Shown here in pieces: positions 23,898-31,193 of a DNA stretch of 52,202 bases. Numbering within the stretch: position 1 is the first letter of the stretch; each line of letters begins with the position of its first letter. Under the pieces are notes generated by a model. It was not told where the DNA came from, did no database searches, and saw only the letters and a program-made list of their open reading frames with translations. The stretch spans positions 1 through 52,202 of IMG/VR virus record IMGVR_UViG_3300037246_000766; one strand, 5' to 3'. Made by a program: the position numbers and the translations under genes. This DNA comes from a virus.

Positions 23898-24181
23898 GTG
23901 TTCCTCTCGAATTTGATTTTGCCTTTCTCCATCAATAGCTCAAGTGCCCGCTGATACAACGGCATGCTCACGGAAGCTCTGATGAATGCTGATATGCCTG
24001 TTGGAGAGAAGTACTGGTAGTCTTCCTCCCCGTAGCGCAAGCAGACCTCTTGGCCGTAGTAGTCGTCAGGGTACACGTAGACGTCGATCCTCTCGTGCGG
24101 CGTTGGGTTCCCGTATGTGAAGGACCCCACGTAGCAGTCGTGTCCATGCGTGCAGTGATCTGTATGAAACGGTTCTCCCAT
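23894..24181 (-). CDS. Unknown Tyr/His-rich protein
   Basis: A 95-residue protein with HTDHCTHGHDC near the start, a possible metal site, then YVYPDDYYGQEVCLRYG and a helical end (YQRALELLMEKGK). ATG 24181 follows GGGGGA; an upstream GTG at 24193 is less likely. Function unknown. Confidence 0.55.
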   Translation of the reverse strand: MGEPFHTDHCTHGHDCYVGSFTYGNPTPHERIDVYVYPDDYYGQEVCLRYGEEDYQYFSPTGISAFIRASVSMPLYQRALELLMEKGKIKFERNT

Positions 24182-24182
24182 C

Positions 24183-24515
24183 TTATCCCCCACAGAGTTT
24201 TCGTATGAACCAGCATGGCTTTGTTACGTGTTCCACTTTGACAATGACTCCCAAGGGTTTTTCCTCTTTGTCAGAAGTGAACTCGTACACAGGCTCCGTA
24301 AGATCGAGAATACGGTGCAGTGTCCAGTGTCCTTTCGGTATTCCTACCCCTGCCACCTCGTTTGCTGCTTCAGCAGTGTCGTAGCGTGACGCTTCTAATG
24401 GGCTCGTAACCCATGTGAAGCTGTTTTCTGAAGTTGAATACATATGTCCGGAATAGATTTTCGTGACCTTCATCCACAGGCCAGTTTCTCGTACCTTAAC
24501 TATGTAGCGGTTCAT
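24183..24515 (-). CDS. Unknown protein
   Basis: A 110-residue protein. ATG 24515 has GGAGAAG eight bases upstream. Pattern is strand-helix-strand (RYIVKVRETGLWMKVTKI, DTAEAANEVAG, GVIVKVEHVTKP). No family recognised. Confidence 0.55.
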   Translation of the reverse strand: MNRYIVKVRETGLWMKVTKIYSGHMYSTSENSFTWVTSPLEASRYDTAEAANEVAGVGIPKGHWTLHRILDLTEPVYEFTSDKEEKPLGVIVKVEHVTKPCWFIRKLCGG

Positions 24516-24724
24516 CGTCTCTTCTCCACGCAAATTGTTCGTACCATATCGAACGTGTCCCTATCCCCATAGAACGCCCATCCATTATTCGCTTCGACTG
24601 CCCGCTTCTTACACGCAGCTGCGGTCAAGAGTCTGTCATCTGGAACCACGACTGTAGGTCCGTTGGTAAAGATAGTGATAAGAAGGAGGATAGTGTTAAG
24701 AGGAACGACGAGAGTCGGGTCCAT
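24512..24724 (-). CDS. Small protein with N-terminal signal anchor
   Basis: A 70-residue protein with a hydrophobic N-terminus (VVPLNTILLLITIF) and a soluble part with two Cys (AACKKRA, TICVEKRR). The topology fits a small membrane-anchored or exported protein. It overlaps the next gene by four bases (ATGA). Confidence 0.5.
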   Translation of the reverse strand: MDPTLVVPLNTILLLITIFTNGPTVVVPDDRLLTAAACKKRAVEANNGWAFYGDRDTFDMVRTICVEKRR

Positions 24725-25016
24725 ATTCCTTTCCTCTTGCTCTTGCTCGTGAGCCGAAGCCGGTGATGTATCGTTTGATGGGTGTAGTACTAGGTGCTAT
24801 AGAGCGGAGGTACGTGCGCTTGTGCATCCGGTACACCGCTCGTGTGCATTCAGGGTGTAGGGTGAAGTGATAGGTTTGTATGGGGACGGTGCCCATGGCT
24901 CCGTGGTATTTTTTGATCGTTCCCAGCTTGGGAACATAGAGATGGGGGCGCTTGCCAATTGTTTGCTTCATAGCAAGTTTGCGGATCGACTTGAGAACAG
25001 TGGTCTTGTTGCTCAT
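24696..25016 (-). CDS. Basic unknown protein
   Basis: A 106-residue, strongly basic protein (KSIRKLAMKQTIGKRPH, GFGSRARARGKEYG). Possible nucleic-acid binding, without a recognised domain. It overlaps the RNA ligase stop by four bases, so may serve in the same RNA repair step. Confidence 0.5.
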   Translation of the reverse strand: MSNKTTVLKSIRKLAMKQTIGKRPHLYVPKLGTIKKYHGAMGTVPIQTYHFTLHPECTRAVYRMHKRTYLRSIAPSTTPIKRYITGFGSRARARGKEYGPDSRRSS

Positions 25017-25633
25017 CCGTCAGCCCTCTTTTTGCCCGGAACATAGGCGTCGTCGCCTTTGAAAGTTTTCTTCATGAGCATGTTCCCGTGTGGGTGGTAG
25101 ATGACAACACCCTCCGGGTTCATGAATCCAGGTGCTGCGCGACTTCCTGTGCTACCCAAGAGAGTAAGTGCGGCGTTGATGGCTGGTGTGTCGAACACTT
25201 CAGCTGTGAGCAGTATAGGCACGACGTGACAGCACTCAGGCTTTGTCTCATCGTTCCAGCGGTGCGTGTTGAACAGCGAGAAGCGCTTGTCATTGATCCC
25301 GTAGTTGCGCTGGATGCCTTGGCCCCACCACTCTCCGTAGTGGCGTCCAGGTCCGAGTTTCTCTATGAGTTCATGCATGTTCGCTTCTGCCCACTTGTAA
25401 AAACCGAAGTGGTCTCCCTGCTTCGTTGCATCGAGCCAACGCTTGCGTGACCCCACGCGCATGATGGACCTGTTAGTGAAGATGTGCGGCTCTAGTTGGG
25501 GGGTACTCGGATCGAAGTCCGCTTCGAACTCTTCGTAGCTCTGGATGAGTAGCTGTCCGTTGCTGCCGTCGATCTTCTCAGTGATGACGATCGGGCGCGA
25601 TAGGCGTGAGATTTTTGGGAATTCTTCAAACAT
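25013..25633 (-). CDS. RNA ligase
   Basis: Nucleotidyltransferase that seals RNA breaks. Motif I is E19-K20-I-D-G-S-N with K20 the adenylated lysine; further motifs are FGFYKWA, HYGEWWGQG, FSLFN, EGVVIYH (motif IV) and LMKKTF (motif V). At 206 aa it is a minimal catalytic core of the RNA_ligase (PF09414) type, without the C-terminal domain of T4 Rnl1/Rnl2. No polynucleotide kinase is seen in the window. Possible role: undoing host tRNA cleavage defence. Confidence 0.85.
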   Translation of the reverse strand: MFEEFPKISRLSRPIVITEKIDGSNGQLLIQSYEEFEADFDPSTPQLEPHIFTNRSIMRVGSRKRWLDATKQGDHFGFYKWAEANMHELIEKLGPGRHYGEWWGQGIQRNYGINDKRFSLFNTHRWNDETKPECCHVVPILLTAEVFDTPAINAALTLLGSTGSRAAPGFMNPEGVVIYHPHGNMLMKKTFKGDDAYVPGKKRADG

Positions 25634-25634
25634 C

Positions 25635-25892
25635 TCAGTGCTCCGTAAGTTTTTCTGCGTTCTTGAGGACTACGAGCCTTTCGGCTATAGCATCGGCCAG
25701 CAGCTCCGGGTACCGTGCATCGAGCATATTGATGTTGTTCTGGAACGCAGCGATCTTGTGCTTGCGGTCTTCTATCTGCTCCGCAGGTACCATCTCGCCA
25801 TTCTCTTCTTTGACTCGCTCAAGAACATCGAAGCTGAGCATGCTCAATGTCTTCATGATGATTGCCATGTCGGCTTTGAACGCTTCATACAT
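25635..25892 (-). CDS. Small helical unknown protein
   Basis: An 85-residue helical protein (YEAFKADMAIIMKTLSM, DRKHKIAAFQNNINML). ATG 25892 has a strong AAGGAG nine bases upstream; the longer frame is a shadow of the HTH gene. It ends one base before the RNA ligase start. Function unknown. Confidence 0.6.
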   Translation of the reverse strand: MYEAFKADMAIIMKTLSMLSFDVLERVKEENGEMVPAEQIEDRKHKIAAFQNNINMLDARYPELLADAIAERLVVLKNAEKLTEH

Positions 25893-26112
25893 TTTTGTAT
25901 GCTCCTTTCCGGTTGATGACGTTAAGGACTGTGGCCTGAGAAACGTGGAAGTGATCTGCGACACGTTGCAAGCTACACTTGGTGTGCTTGTACATCCAAC
26001 GCACGCGATCTGCTTCCTCACTACCAAGTGCCCTCTTTCTGCCCGATTTTCTTCGCTCGCTCATAGGCAGTGGAGGGGGACGCATGTCGCGGTGGAATAG
26101 TTTGATCATCAC
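25885..26112 (-). CDS. Helix-turn-helix DNA-binding protein
   Basis: A 75-residue protein. After a basic N-terminus, residues 30-70 form a homeodomain-like/HTH_7 unit: EEADRVRWMYKH, SLQRVADHFHVSQATVLNVI, with the A-x3-x-V-S-x-x-T turn. Starts at ATG 26112 behind AGGAGG. It is the only clear transcription-regulator-type protein in the window; operator unknown. Confidence 0.75.
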   Translation of the reverse strand: MMIKLFHRDMRPPPLPMSERRKSGRKRALGSEEADRVRWMYKHTKCSLQRVADHFHVSQATVLNVINRKGAYKNV

Positions 26113-26299
26113 ATGCCTCCTGGGTGTCGTCGGGCGTAACGCTGTCGTGGAGCACTTTCCACAATGGCTTCTTGCGGATCGTAGAGTACTTGCGCACCCA
26201 CATCGTCCGAGCGCTCATCGGATCTATCCACAAGTCGATTGCCATCGCAATCCCAACGACTGCTACCCCAAGTAGAACTAAACCGAGTGGTGACTCCAT
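26021..26299 (-). CDS. Small membrane protein
   Basis: A 92-residue protein with one N-terminal TM helix (residues 6-24) and a basic cytosolic segment (VRKYSTIRKKPLWKVL). GGAG six bases before ATG 26299. The last 30 residues are in the overlap with the HTH gene and appear run-on. Function unknown. Confidence 0.55.
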   Translation of the reverse strand: MESPLGLVLLGVAVVGIAMAIDLWIDPMSARTMWVRKYSTIRKKPLWKVLHDSVTPDDTQEACDDQTIPPRHASPSTAYERAKKIGQKEGTW

Positions 26300-26417
26300 G
26301 GCACTCTCCGCTTTCTATTAGCATCTCGTACAGACCATCACCGTGCTTCAGCGCGACCCAGCCCTCAACGATTAAGATGAGGGCCAGGAGGCTGAAGGCG
26401 ATGAGGTTGTTACTCAC
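26109..26417 (-). CDS. Small membrane protein with long run-on overlap
   Basis: A 102-residue frame from GTG 26417, which overlaps the lipoprotein stop (GTGA). Residues 1-20 are a TM helix, and residues up to about 40 look natural; the rest overlaps the next gene out of frame by 191 bases and is low-complexity Arg/Ser/Asp-rich. Either the stop was lost or the gene product ends in an unstructured tail. Confidence 0.45.
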   Translation of the reverse strand: MSNNLIAFSLLALILIVEGWVALKHGDGLYEMLIESGECHGVTTRFSSTWGSSRWDCDGNRLVDRSDERSDDVGAQVLYDPQEAIVESAPRQRYARRHPGGM

Positions 26418-26755
26418 TGCAGGTTGGGCGGCATCTGCGCATCACCACAGGTGATGACGAGCTGACTGTAGTGGATACCATCCGTAGTGGCGACCTTCTT
26501 GAACAGGCATCCGTTGCTGCGCAGCTCGCGTAGTACGCCCACGATTTGGGCCTGCTTGATGCGCGGAACGGTCGGTGCTACCAACTTCGGAATCTTGGCC
26601 TCTTCGATGATGGGCGCAGGGGCCACATCAGCGACCTTGATGACGTCAGCTTGCACGAGCGTTCCGCCAGTTGCTTGCAGAGGCTCTTCGACTTTGCCGA
26701 AGCCGCTGCATGCCGTCATTGAAAGCGCCACGAGGGCGAGTAATACGTATTTCAT
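26414..26755 (-). CDS. Early lipoprotein
   Basis: A 113-residue lipoprotein: MKYVLLALVALSMTAC with lipobox cysteine C16 followed by S-G, which allows outer-membrane sorting. The mature part starts Pro/Val/Ala-rich and ends in a small folded domain with two Cys (NGCLFKKV, VITCGD). Being on the early strand, away from the spanins, it is a candidate receptor-masking or superinfection-exclusion lipoprotein; this is inference. AAGGAG precedes the start. Confidence 0.65.
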   Translation of the reverse strand: MKYVLLALVALSMTACSGFGKVEEPLQATGGTLVQADVIKVADVAPAPIIEEAKIPKLVAPTVPRIKQAQIVGVLRELRSNGCLFKKVATTDGIHYSQLVITCGDAQMPPNLQ

Positions 26756-27828
26756 CAGAGTTCTCCTTTGTCGATGGTGTATGGATAAACTACCGTCTCC
26801 TCGTCCCTAGCTGCAGGATTGTCCTCAAGCCACAGGTCAACTTCTTCTTGCGATGAGAACACACCGCAGAGTTGCTCCTGGTGATGAGTCTTGTATTTGT
26901 ACATGAGGATGAAAACTTCTCTGGCTGGGCGTATCGTAGCGTCCCTGAGTCCAGCGACTGTCCCCCTCAATTGCTGGATGAGATTGAATTGTGCATCCGT
27001 TCGCTTATCTCGATCAGAGATCTCCCTGATTTGTTTCTCGATCACGCTATCCGCGTTGTCAAGGTGAACGCCTCGCTCATCGACTTGCGCTATTTTCGCA
27101 TCGATGGTTTCGTCTTGCTTTATGATCGTTTGGGACTGCCTGTCGAGAATCTCGTCGAGCTTGTTGATGCGCTCATGCAGTTCGTCACGTATCTTGTTCC
27201 CCTGCTTGTTCTGGTACCGCAGAGAGTTTCCCTCGACTTCTAACTCGCTGATCTGCTTCCGCGTCTCCCCCATACGTAGGTGAGTGCAGTTCGCACTGAG
27301 TGCGTCGAACTTTGCTTTCAGCGCCCATTTCTCTGACTGCTCACCTAACATCGCTTTGCGATAACCTTCAGAGACTTCTGTCGAACGCTTTTTGTATCTT
27401 GTCAGCTCGTTTTGCAGCTCTTCCAGATCGGCCAGTGCTTTTTCTTTCTTATCGTTGTACTGTCTCATCAGTGTGAACTGTTCGAAGTTCTTATCCCTTA
27501 GCTCTTTGACCTGGGCATTGAACTCTCCGAGTTGATCTCGATACGTGTGTGCTTTCTGCGCCCAGTGATCGGAGTCAGATCGCAGCTGCTCGTTCGCCAA
27601 CTCGAGGATTGTCTTGCCGAATCGAGCCTGGGCGCTCTCCTCGGTGAGTACCTCTTCGACGGGTCTTTGCTTAGAGTTTCCACTCGCAGTCCACCGTCCA
27701 GTCCGAGATCCTTCTGTACTGAAATCTTGGCCCTGCGCCGGTAGCTCACGATCAGTCACGCGAGGTTTGAATGACTCCACCCACGCTTCGAGATCGAGTA
27801 CACGTTGCTGCAATGTTTTCTGAGTCAT
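26755..27828 (-). CDS. Long coiled-coil protein
   Basis: A 357-residue protein. Residues 90-290 are almost continuous coiled coil (for example KALADLEELQNELTRYKK, DELHERINKLDEILDRQ). Residues 300-357 form a compact C-terminal domain with Val/Tyr/Trp (HHQEQLCGVFSSQEEVDLW) that resembles small cytosolic mini-folds. No ATPase motifs, so it is not an SMC protein. May scaffold a replication or membrane complex. ATGA overlap with the gene upstream. Confidence 0.55.
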   Translation of the reverse strand: MTQKTLQQRVLDLEAWVESFKPRVTDRELPAQGQDFSTEGSRTGRWTASGNSKQRPVEEVLTEESAQARFGKTILELANEQLRSDSDHWAQKAHTYRDQLGEFNAQVKELRDKNFEQFTLMRQYNDKKEKALADLEELQNELTRYKKRSTEVSEGYRKAMLGEQSEKWALKAKFDALSANCTHLRMGETRKQISELEVEGNSLRYQNKQGNKIRDELHERINKLDEILDRQSQTIIKQDETIDAKIAQVDERGVHLDNADSVIEKQIREISDRDKRTDAQFNLIQQLRGTVAGLRDATIRPAREVFILMYKYKTHHQEQLCGVFSSQEEVDLWLEDNPAARDEETVVYPYTIDKGEL

Positions 27829-28151
27829 ATCGAATTATCCTCGATCCAGTCCGCGATCTCGTCAAACGACATTCCCTTATCGTCGTTCATGTCCGCGAGT
27901 TCTGTTGCCGTGGACCTAGAGAGACCGACCACTGAGGAGAAAGTACCTGTTAGACACGCGAGTGAATAGTCATCATCGAACGCATGCTGTGCTTTGTCGT
28001 CCTCACTGCCCTCGATGTCCAGTAGAACACCTAAGCAACAGTAGCCGTGCTCTTCTCCAGCATTGGGACCGACTCTTAGATATGAGCTAACTTGCTCGTA
28101 GTCACCGCTGCGTAGCGCTTTGCACCATTGTGCTCTGAGTTCGGGTTTCAT
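27825..28151 (-). CDS. GYCCLGVL-family protein, copy 1
   Basis: A 108-residue paralog of the next gene. Shared: LR-ALRSG-Y, GYCCLGVLLDI, an acidic stretch, and the end ADMNDDKGMSFDEIADWIEDNS. Short proteins with this CCLGVL signature are common in phages and of unknown function. AGGGAGAG precedes ATG 28151; ATGA overlap joins the two copies. Confidence 0.75.
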   Translation of the reverse strand: MKPELRAQWCKALRSGDYEQVSSYLRVGPNAGEEHGYCCLGVLLDIEGSEDDKAQHAFDDDYSLACLTGTFSSVVGLSRSTATELADMNDDKGMSFDEIADWIEDNSI

Positions 28152-28477
28152 AAACTCTCTCCCTCTATGTAGTCCGCGATCTCCGCGAAAGATTCACCGT
28201 CATCGTTCATCTCAGCGAGATGGTTCCTGTCCGTTATCCGGAGGAAGTGCTTGTGGCACCACTCGTGACTCAGCATCGAAGCTGCGAAGCCCTCTTCCCA
28301 CTCGTGAGTTTCTTTCTCGTCGTCAGTGCCTGCGATGTCCATCAGAACACCCAAGCAGCAGAATCCGTTGGCCTCCTCATCATCCACGTCATCTTGGACT
28401 TTGAGATACTGCTTTGTCTGGTCGTAGTTTCCACTACGCAGCGCATCGACCCACAATTTTTTGAGTTCCGGCGTCAT
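28148..28477 (-). CDS. GYCCLGVL-family protein, copy 2
   Basis: A 109-residue protein, about half identical by eye to the downstream copy: LWVDALRSGNYDQTKQYL, GFCCLGVLMDI, AEMNDDGESFAEIADYI. It has an AGGAG site. Side-by-side placement marks a tandem duplication; divergence in the middle (HEWEEGFAASM) suggests separate jobs. Confidence 0.75.
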   Translation of the reverse strand: MTPELKKLWVDALRSGNYDQTKQYLKVQDDVDDEEANGFCCLGVLMDIAGTDDEKETHEWEEGFAASMLSHEWCHKHFLRITDRNHLAEMNDDGESFAEIADYIEGESL

Positions 28478-28494
28478 GACTTTCTCCTGAATAG

Positions 28495-28538
28495 GAAGTA
28501 GGAAAGAAGGATCCCCCCTGGTGCGAACACCAGGAGGG
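28495..28538 (-). terminator. Intrinsic terminator with UUCG loop after the nuclease gene
   Basis: Perfect 7-bp stem CCTGGTG/CACCAGG (28517-28523, 28528-28534) closed by a TTCG loop on the minus strand and extended by three more G-C pairs after a mismatch, followed by ATCCTTCTTTCC. It ends the 29419-28553 nuclease transcript. Confidence 0.7.
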
Positions 28539-28552
28539 CAAGTGTTACGACC

Positions 28553-29419
28553 TTAGCCGCGAGAACGAGACCCTTTCTTACGAGTGGTCTTCTTTCCGCT
28601 CTTACGTTTCGTCGCTGCGGGTGCAGCTCCAGGTTTCTTTTCGGCCCTGACAGCGACGTCACAGTGACCTGACCCACCATCCTCTTCGTGACGGTACGGG
28701 CAGTACTTGCATGCCTGTGAAGATGGGGAAGGTTTGAATACGACATCGCCTGTCATTTTCTCCATGCGCTTGTCCCACATGGGTTGGAACTTCAACCCTT
28801 GGGCTCGGGTGTACGTGACTGTCTTCACAATGTTCTGGTCGGAGTACCAGATCTCAGTGTGAACCTTCTTCAGCGTAGGGAATTTCCTAAATGAACTCAC
28901 TGCGTAGAGCTGCAGCTGCTCACCATGCTTCACTTCGTTGCCGAAGATCTTGCCTGACTTCAGATCGATCGCACTCGCCTCGACGGGCTCTTTGAGCGTG
29001 CCCTTGAGTGCTTGGAATATGTCGAGCTTCACGCGCATCCAGATGTTGTCCCAGTCGTTCCATGCGACTGGTATCCAGTCCTGGTTGAAGCACCACATGT
29101 CTTCTGCTACGACCAAGTTATCTTCGAACGATGCACGAGCGTTTGTCATCTCGATGTCGAGACACTTCAGCTCAACGCAAAACTTGTCGGTGACGCCCCG
29201 TATATAGCTGTCCATTGAGTTGTGGATGCGGGTGCCACGATCATTGTGCCACTCGCGCTCTTTGGTTTCGGGGTTGATCGGACAGCCCTTATGGGGTGGG
29301 CCTCGATCAGGTTCGGGGATCTTCTTGCAGAATGCCAGCTCCCCTCGCCGGGCGCATTCTTCGTAGACGCTCAGACGGGAGAAACTCCCCGCCTCAATTG
29401 TTGCGGTAGTGTGTACCAT
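28553..29419 (-). CDS. PD-(D/E)XK exonuclease (RecB/Cas4-like)
   Basis: A 288-residue nuclease: RGTRIHN (H66), R-V-K-L-D133-I-F, A-I-D152-L-K154-S-G-K, and GEQLQLYAV (QxxxY). A C-terminal CKYCPYR...GHC cluster plus an N-terminal Cys (residues 22/31) could bind an Fe-S cluster as in Cas4/AddB. The last 25 residues are Lys/Arg-rich. Likely a recombination or end-processing exonuclease. No lambda-type annealing protein is recognised nearby. Confidence 0.82.
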   Translation of the reverse strand: MVHTTATIEAGSFSRLSVYEECARRGELAFCKKIPEPDRGPPHKGCPINPETKEREWHNDRGTRIHNSMDSYIRGVTDKFCVELKCLDIEMTNARASFEDNLVVAEDMWCFNQDWIPVAWNDWDNIWMRVKLDIFQALKGTLKEPVEASAIDLKSGKIFGNEVKHGEQLQLYAVSSFRKFPTLKKVHTEIWYSDQNIVKTVTYTRAQGLKFQPMWDKRMEKMTGDVVFKPSPSSQACKYCPYRHEEDGGSGHCDVAVRAEKKPGAAPAATKRKSGKKTTRKKGSRSRG

Positions 29420-29479
29420 CTCGACCCTCTCATTTAACTATATCTAACTCAGGCCGGGATTCTACACGAGCGTCTTTCA

Positions 29480-30088
29480 TCAGTCTAGGTCCTCGTGCTC
29501 GATGTTCAGGCTGTCCCCTGCAAGCAGTGTTTTCAGATACCGCTTGCGGTCCCTGAGTGCCGTCTTGTTCGTGACGTGATCAGGGTGGTATTCATCACGC
29601 AACTGTTCGAACGCCATTCTATGCCCGGTGTCTTCATCTTCTCCACGGCATGCCTGCTGGTAGAGTACGTTCTCGATGCCAGCCCCCCTGCTCCCGAACA
29701 ACGCTTTCGCTTGGTTCTCGGAGAGGCCGAAGTGCTCGGACAACTCGTCCCAATCGAAGTCTGCGAACATTTCATTCGCGTACTGTCGGGAGGTTTCTTT
29801 CCCGAAGCGATTGTCCGTATCGACCATCAGCTTGTACCAACCGGCGAGACACGCTTGAAAGCCGCAGTCGTACTTCTTCGTGACGGTGGCCCCGCAGCCT
29901 TTGCAGTCGCGTTTGCTGATGTACAAGTCCAGGTCGAAGATCGCGTCGGGAGCCTTTGGATTTTTGGCTCTCTTCTCTATCCACTTCGTGTAGTCGACGT
30001 GCATCATTTTCTCGACGTGAGGGATGACAGTGTTGAGCAGGTACTCTAAGTTACCTCGCTCTGTCTCCGAGAGTGGGAAGTCAGTCAT
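29480..30088 (-). CDS. CG-x3-C-x-AGWY tandem family, copy A
   Basis: A 202-residue protein with N-terminal NTVIPHVEKM, FDLDLYI, an extra CKGC pair, the motif YDCGFQACLAGWYKLM and the block LSEHFGLSENQAKALFGSRGAG. The same order is seen in two following genes. Related short phage proteins with a CG...C-x-AG motif exist with unknown function; metal or thiol chemistry is possible. ATG 30088 overlaps the upstream stop by eight bases. Confidence 0.7.
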   Translation of the reverse strand: MTDFPLSETERGNLEYLLNTVIPHVEKMMHVDYTKWIEKRAKNPKAPDAIFDLDLYISKRDCKGCGATVTKKYDCGFQACLAGWYKLMVDTDNRFGKETSRQYANEMFADFDWDELSEHFGLSENQAKALFGSRGAGIENVLYQQACRGEDEDTGHRMAFEQLRDEYHPDHVTNKTALRDRKRYLKTLLAGDSLNIEHEDLD

Positions 30089-30518
30089 GAGACTCTAGCT
30101 CCTCTGTGAATTTTTTGCGAAACCTAACAACTTGTTTGGTACCATCTTCCGTGAGTCCGTCATCATTCCAGTTGCGACTATTGTCATGGACATCCTGTAT
30201 CTCAGCCCAGAAATTGATGCTGTGCCCACGGTACCTGGGCTCGAGGATTTCGTCGGCGCTATCCGGATTGGAGACGTGCCCAGCTTGGTAGAGATGGGAC
30301 ATGGCCCCTATGACTCCCATGCTCTCGTTACACTGCGCCTGGAGCGCGAGACGCCCCATGGGAGTGCAGCAACGAGAGAAGGCGCAGTATTGATCTTCCT
30401 TTCCCTCCACTTGTTTCACGTATACGCAGTCATCAGAGCGGCCAGTTGCGCGACGTGTGACGTCTTCGCTATAGAACGATGCGGTCTCGTTGAGAATTTC
30501 AAGCTTCGACAGATTCAT
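30081..30518 (-). CDS. Conserved phage protein of unknown function
   Basis: A 145-residue protein: LNETASFYSEDVTRRATG, QYCAFSRCCTPMGRL, YRGHSINFWAEIQDVHD and a final VRFRKKFTEEL. The same ordered blocks occur in short phage proteins I recall, often next to CCLGVL-type genes. AAGGAG seven bases before ATG 30518. It is inserted between copies A and B of the tandem family. Confidence 0.65.
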   Translation of the reverse strand: MNLSKLEILNETASFYSEDVTRRATGRSDDCVYVKQVEGKEDQYCAFSRCCTPMGRLALQAQCNESMGVIGAMSHLYQAGHVSNPDSADEILEPRYRGHSINFWAEIQDVHDNSRNWNDDGLTEDGTKQVVRFRKKFTEELESHD

Positions 30519-31059
30519 CGGCGTGCTCCTTGATCATGTTGTCGAGGAATTGAACGCGGCATTCGAGTGCGGCTGCTGTTCCATCGAGAGAGTCTTCACA
30601 TCCAGCACCAAGTGTGCGGAACAATGCCTCGGCTTGTTCGAAACTGATCTCGAAGTGCGCAGCAAGCTTGTTGAGGCAGTATCCCTGAAGCCCTTCAAAG
30701 TAAACGTCAGATGAACTCAGGAACTCATGCTTGCGTGCGAGCAGCACGTACCACCCCGCAAAACATCCTCGAAATCCGCACTCGTAGGCGGACGAGATCT
30801 TGTCGAGCTTCTCGTCATCATGGTTATTCACCATGTCGTAGTAGTCGTACCTTGCGAGATACGGGTCTTCTTCCATCTCGCCAGCAATGACACTGTGAAC
30901 GATGTACTGGTCGAGATCGAAGACCGCGGTGTTCGCGCAAGCCTTGTTGTACTTCTCGGGCTCTTCGTAGTCGACATCGGGGAGATCTGCGAGGGTGGGC
31001 ATCTTTTCGAGATGCGGAACCACCGTGTGACGTAAGAAATTGATACGCGCTGCGTGCAT
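30499..31059 (-). CDS. CG-x3-C-x-AGWY tandem family, copy B
   Basis: A 186-residue protein matching copy A and C: INFLRHTVVPHLEKMP, FDLDQYIV, YECGFRGCFAGWYVLL, KLAAHFEISFEQAEALFRTLGAG. It lacks the extra CxxC of copy A. ATG 31059 has AGGAG eight bases upstream and aligns with the other copies' starts; the frame is open further upstream to 31215. Confidence 0.7.
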   Translation of the reverse strand: MHAARINFLRHTVVPHLEKMPTLADLPDVDYEEPEKYNKACANTAVFDLDQYIVHSVIAGEMEEDPYLARYDYYDMVNNHDDEKLDKISSAYECGFRGCFAGWYVLLARKHEFLSSSDVYFEGLQGYCLNKLAAHFEISFEQAEALFRTLGAGCEDSLDGTAAALECRVQFLDNMIKEHADESVEA

Positions 31060-31193
31060 AGTAGTGCTCCTGATTGTGAATGATGTGGACGTCTCCCTCG
31101 TGCATTCGCTACTAACGAACGCATCGGTGTGGTCTTGGACACCACTTCCTCTCAGGTTCATTCCTGCCTCTACAGAAGGAGCGCCTAAGTTGA
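31060..31193 (-). promoter_or_regulatory. 134-bp leader between tandem copies B and C
   Basis: No separate gene is seen. The sequence just before copy B's start (CAATCAGGAGCACTACT then ATG) resembles the leader of copy C (ATTCACAGGAACAGCACT then ATG), so the duplication included the 5' leader. Confidence 0.4.

Noticed and set aside
26021-26417. Programmed frameshift joining the two small membrane genes
   Set aside because: No slippery heptamer followed by a structure was seen and the second gene has its own GGAG and ATG; overlap is the simpler reading.
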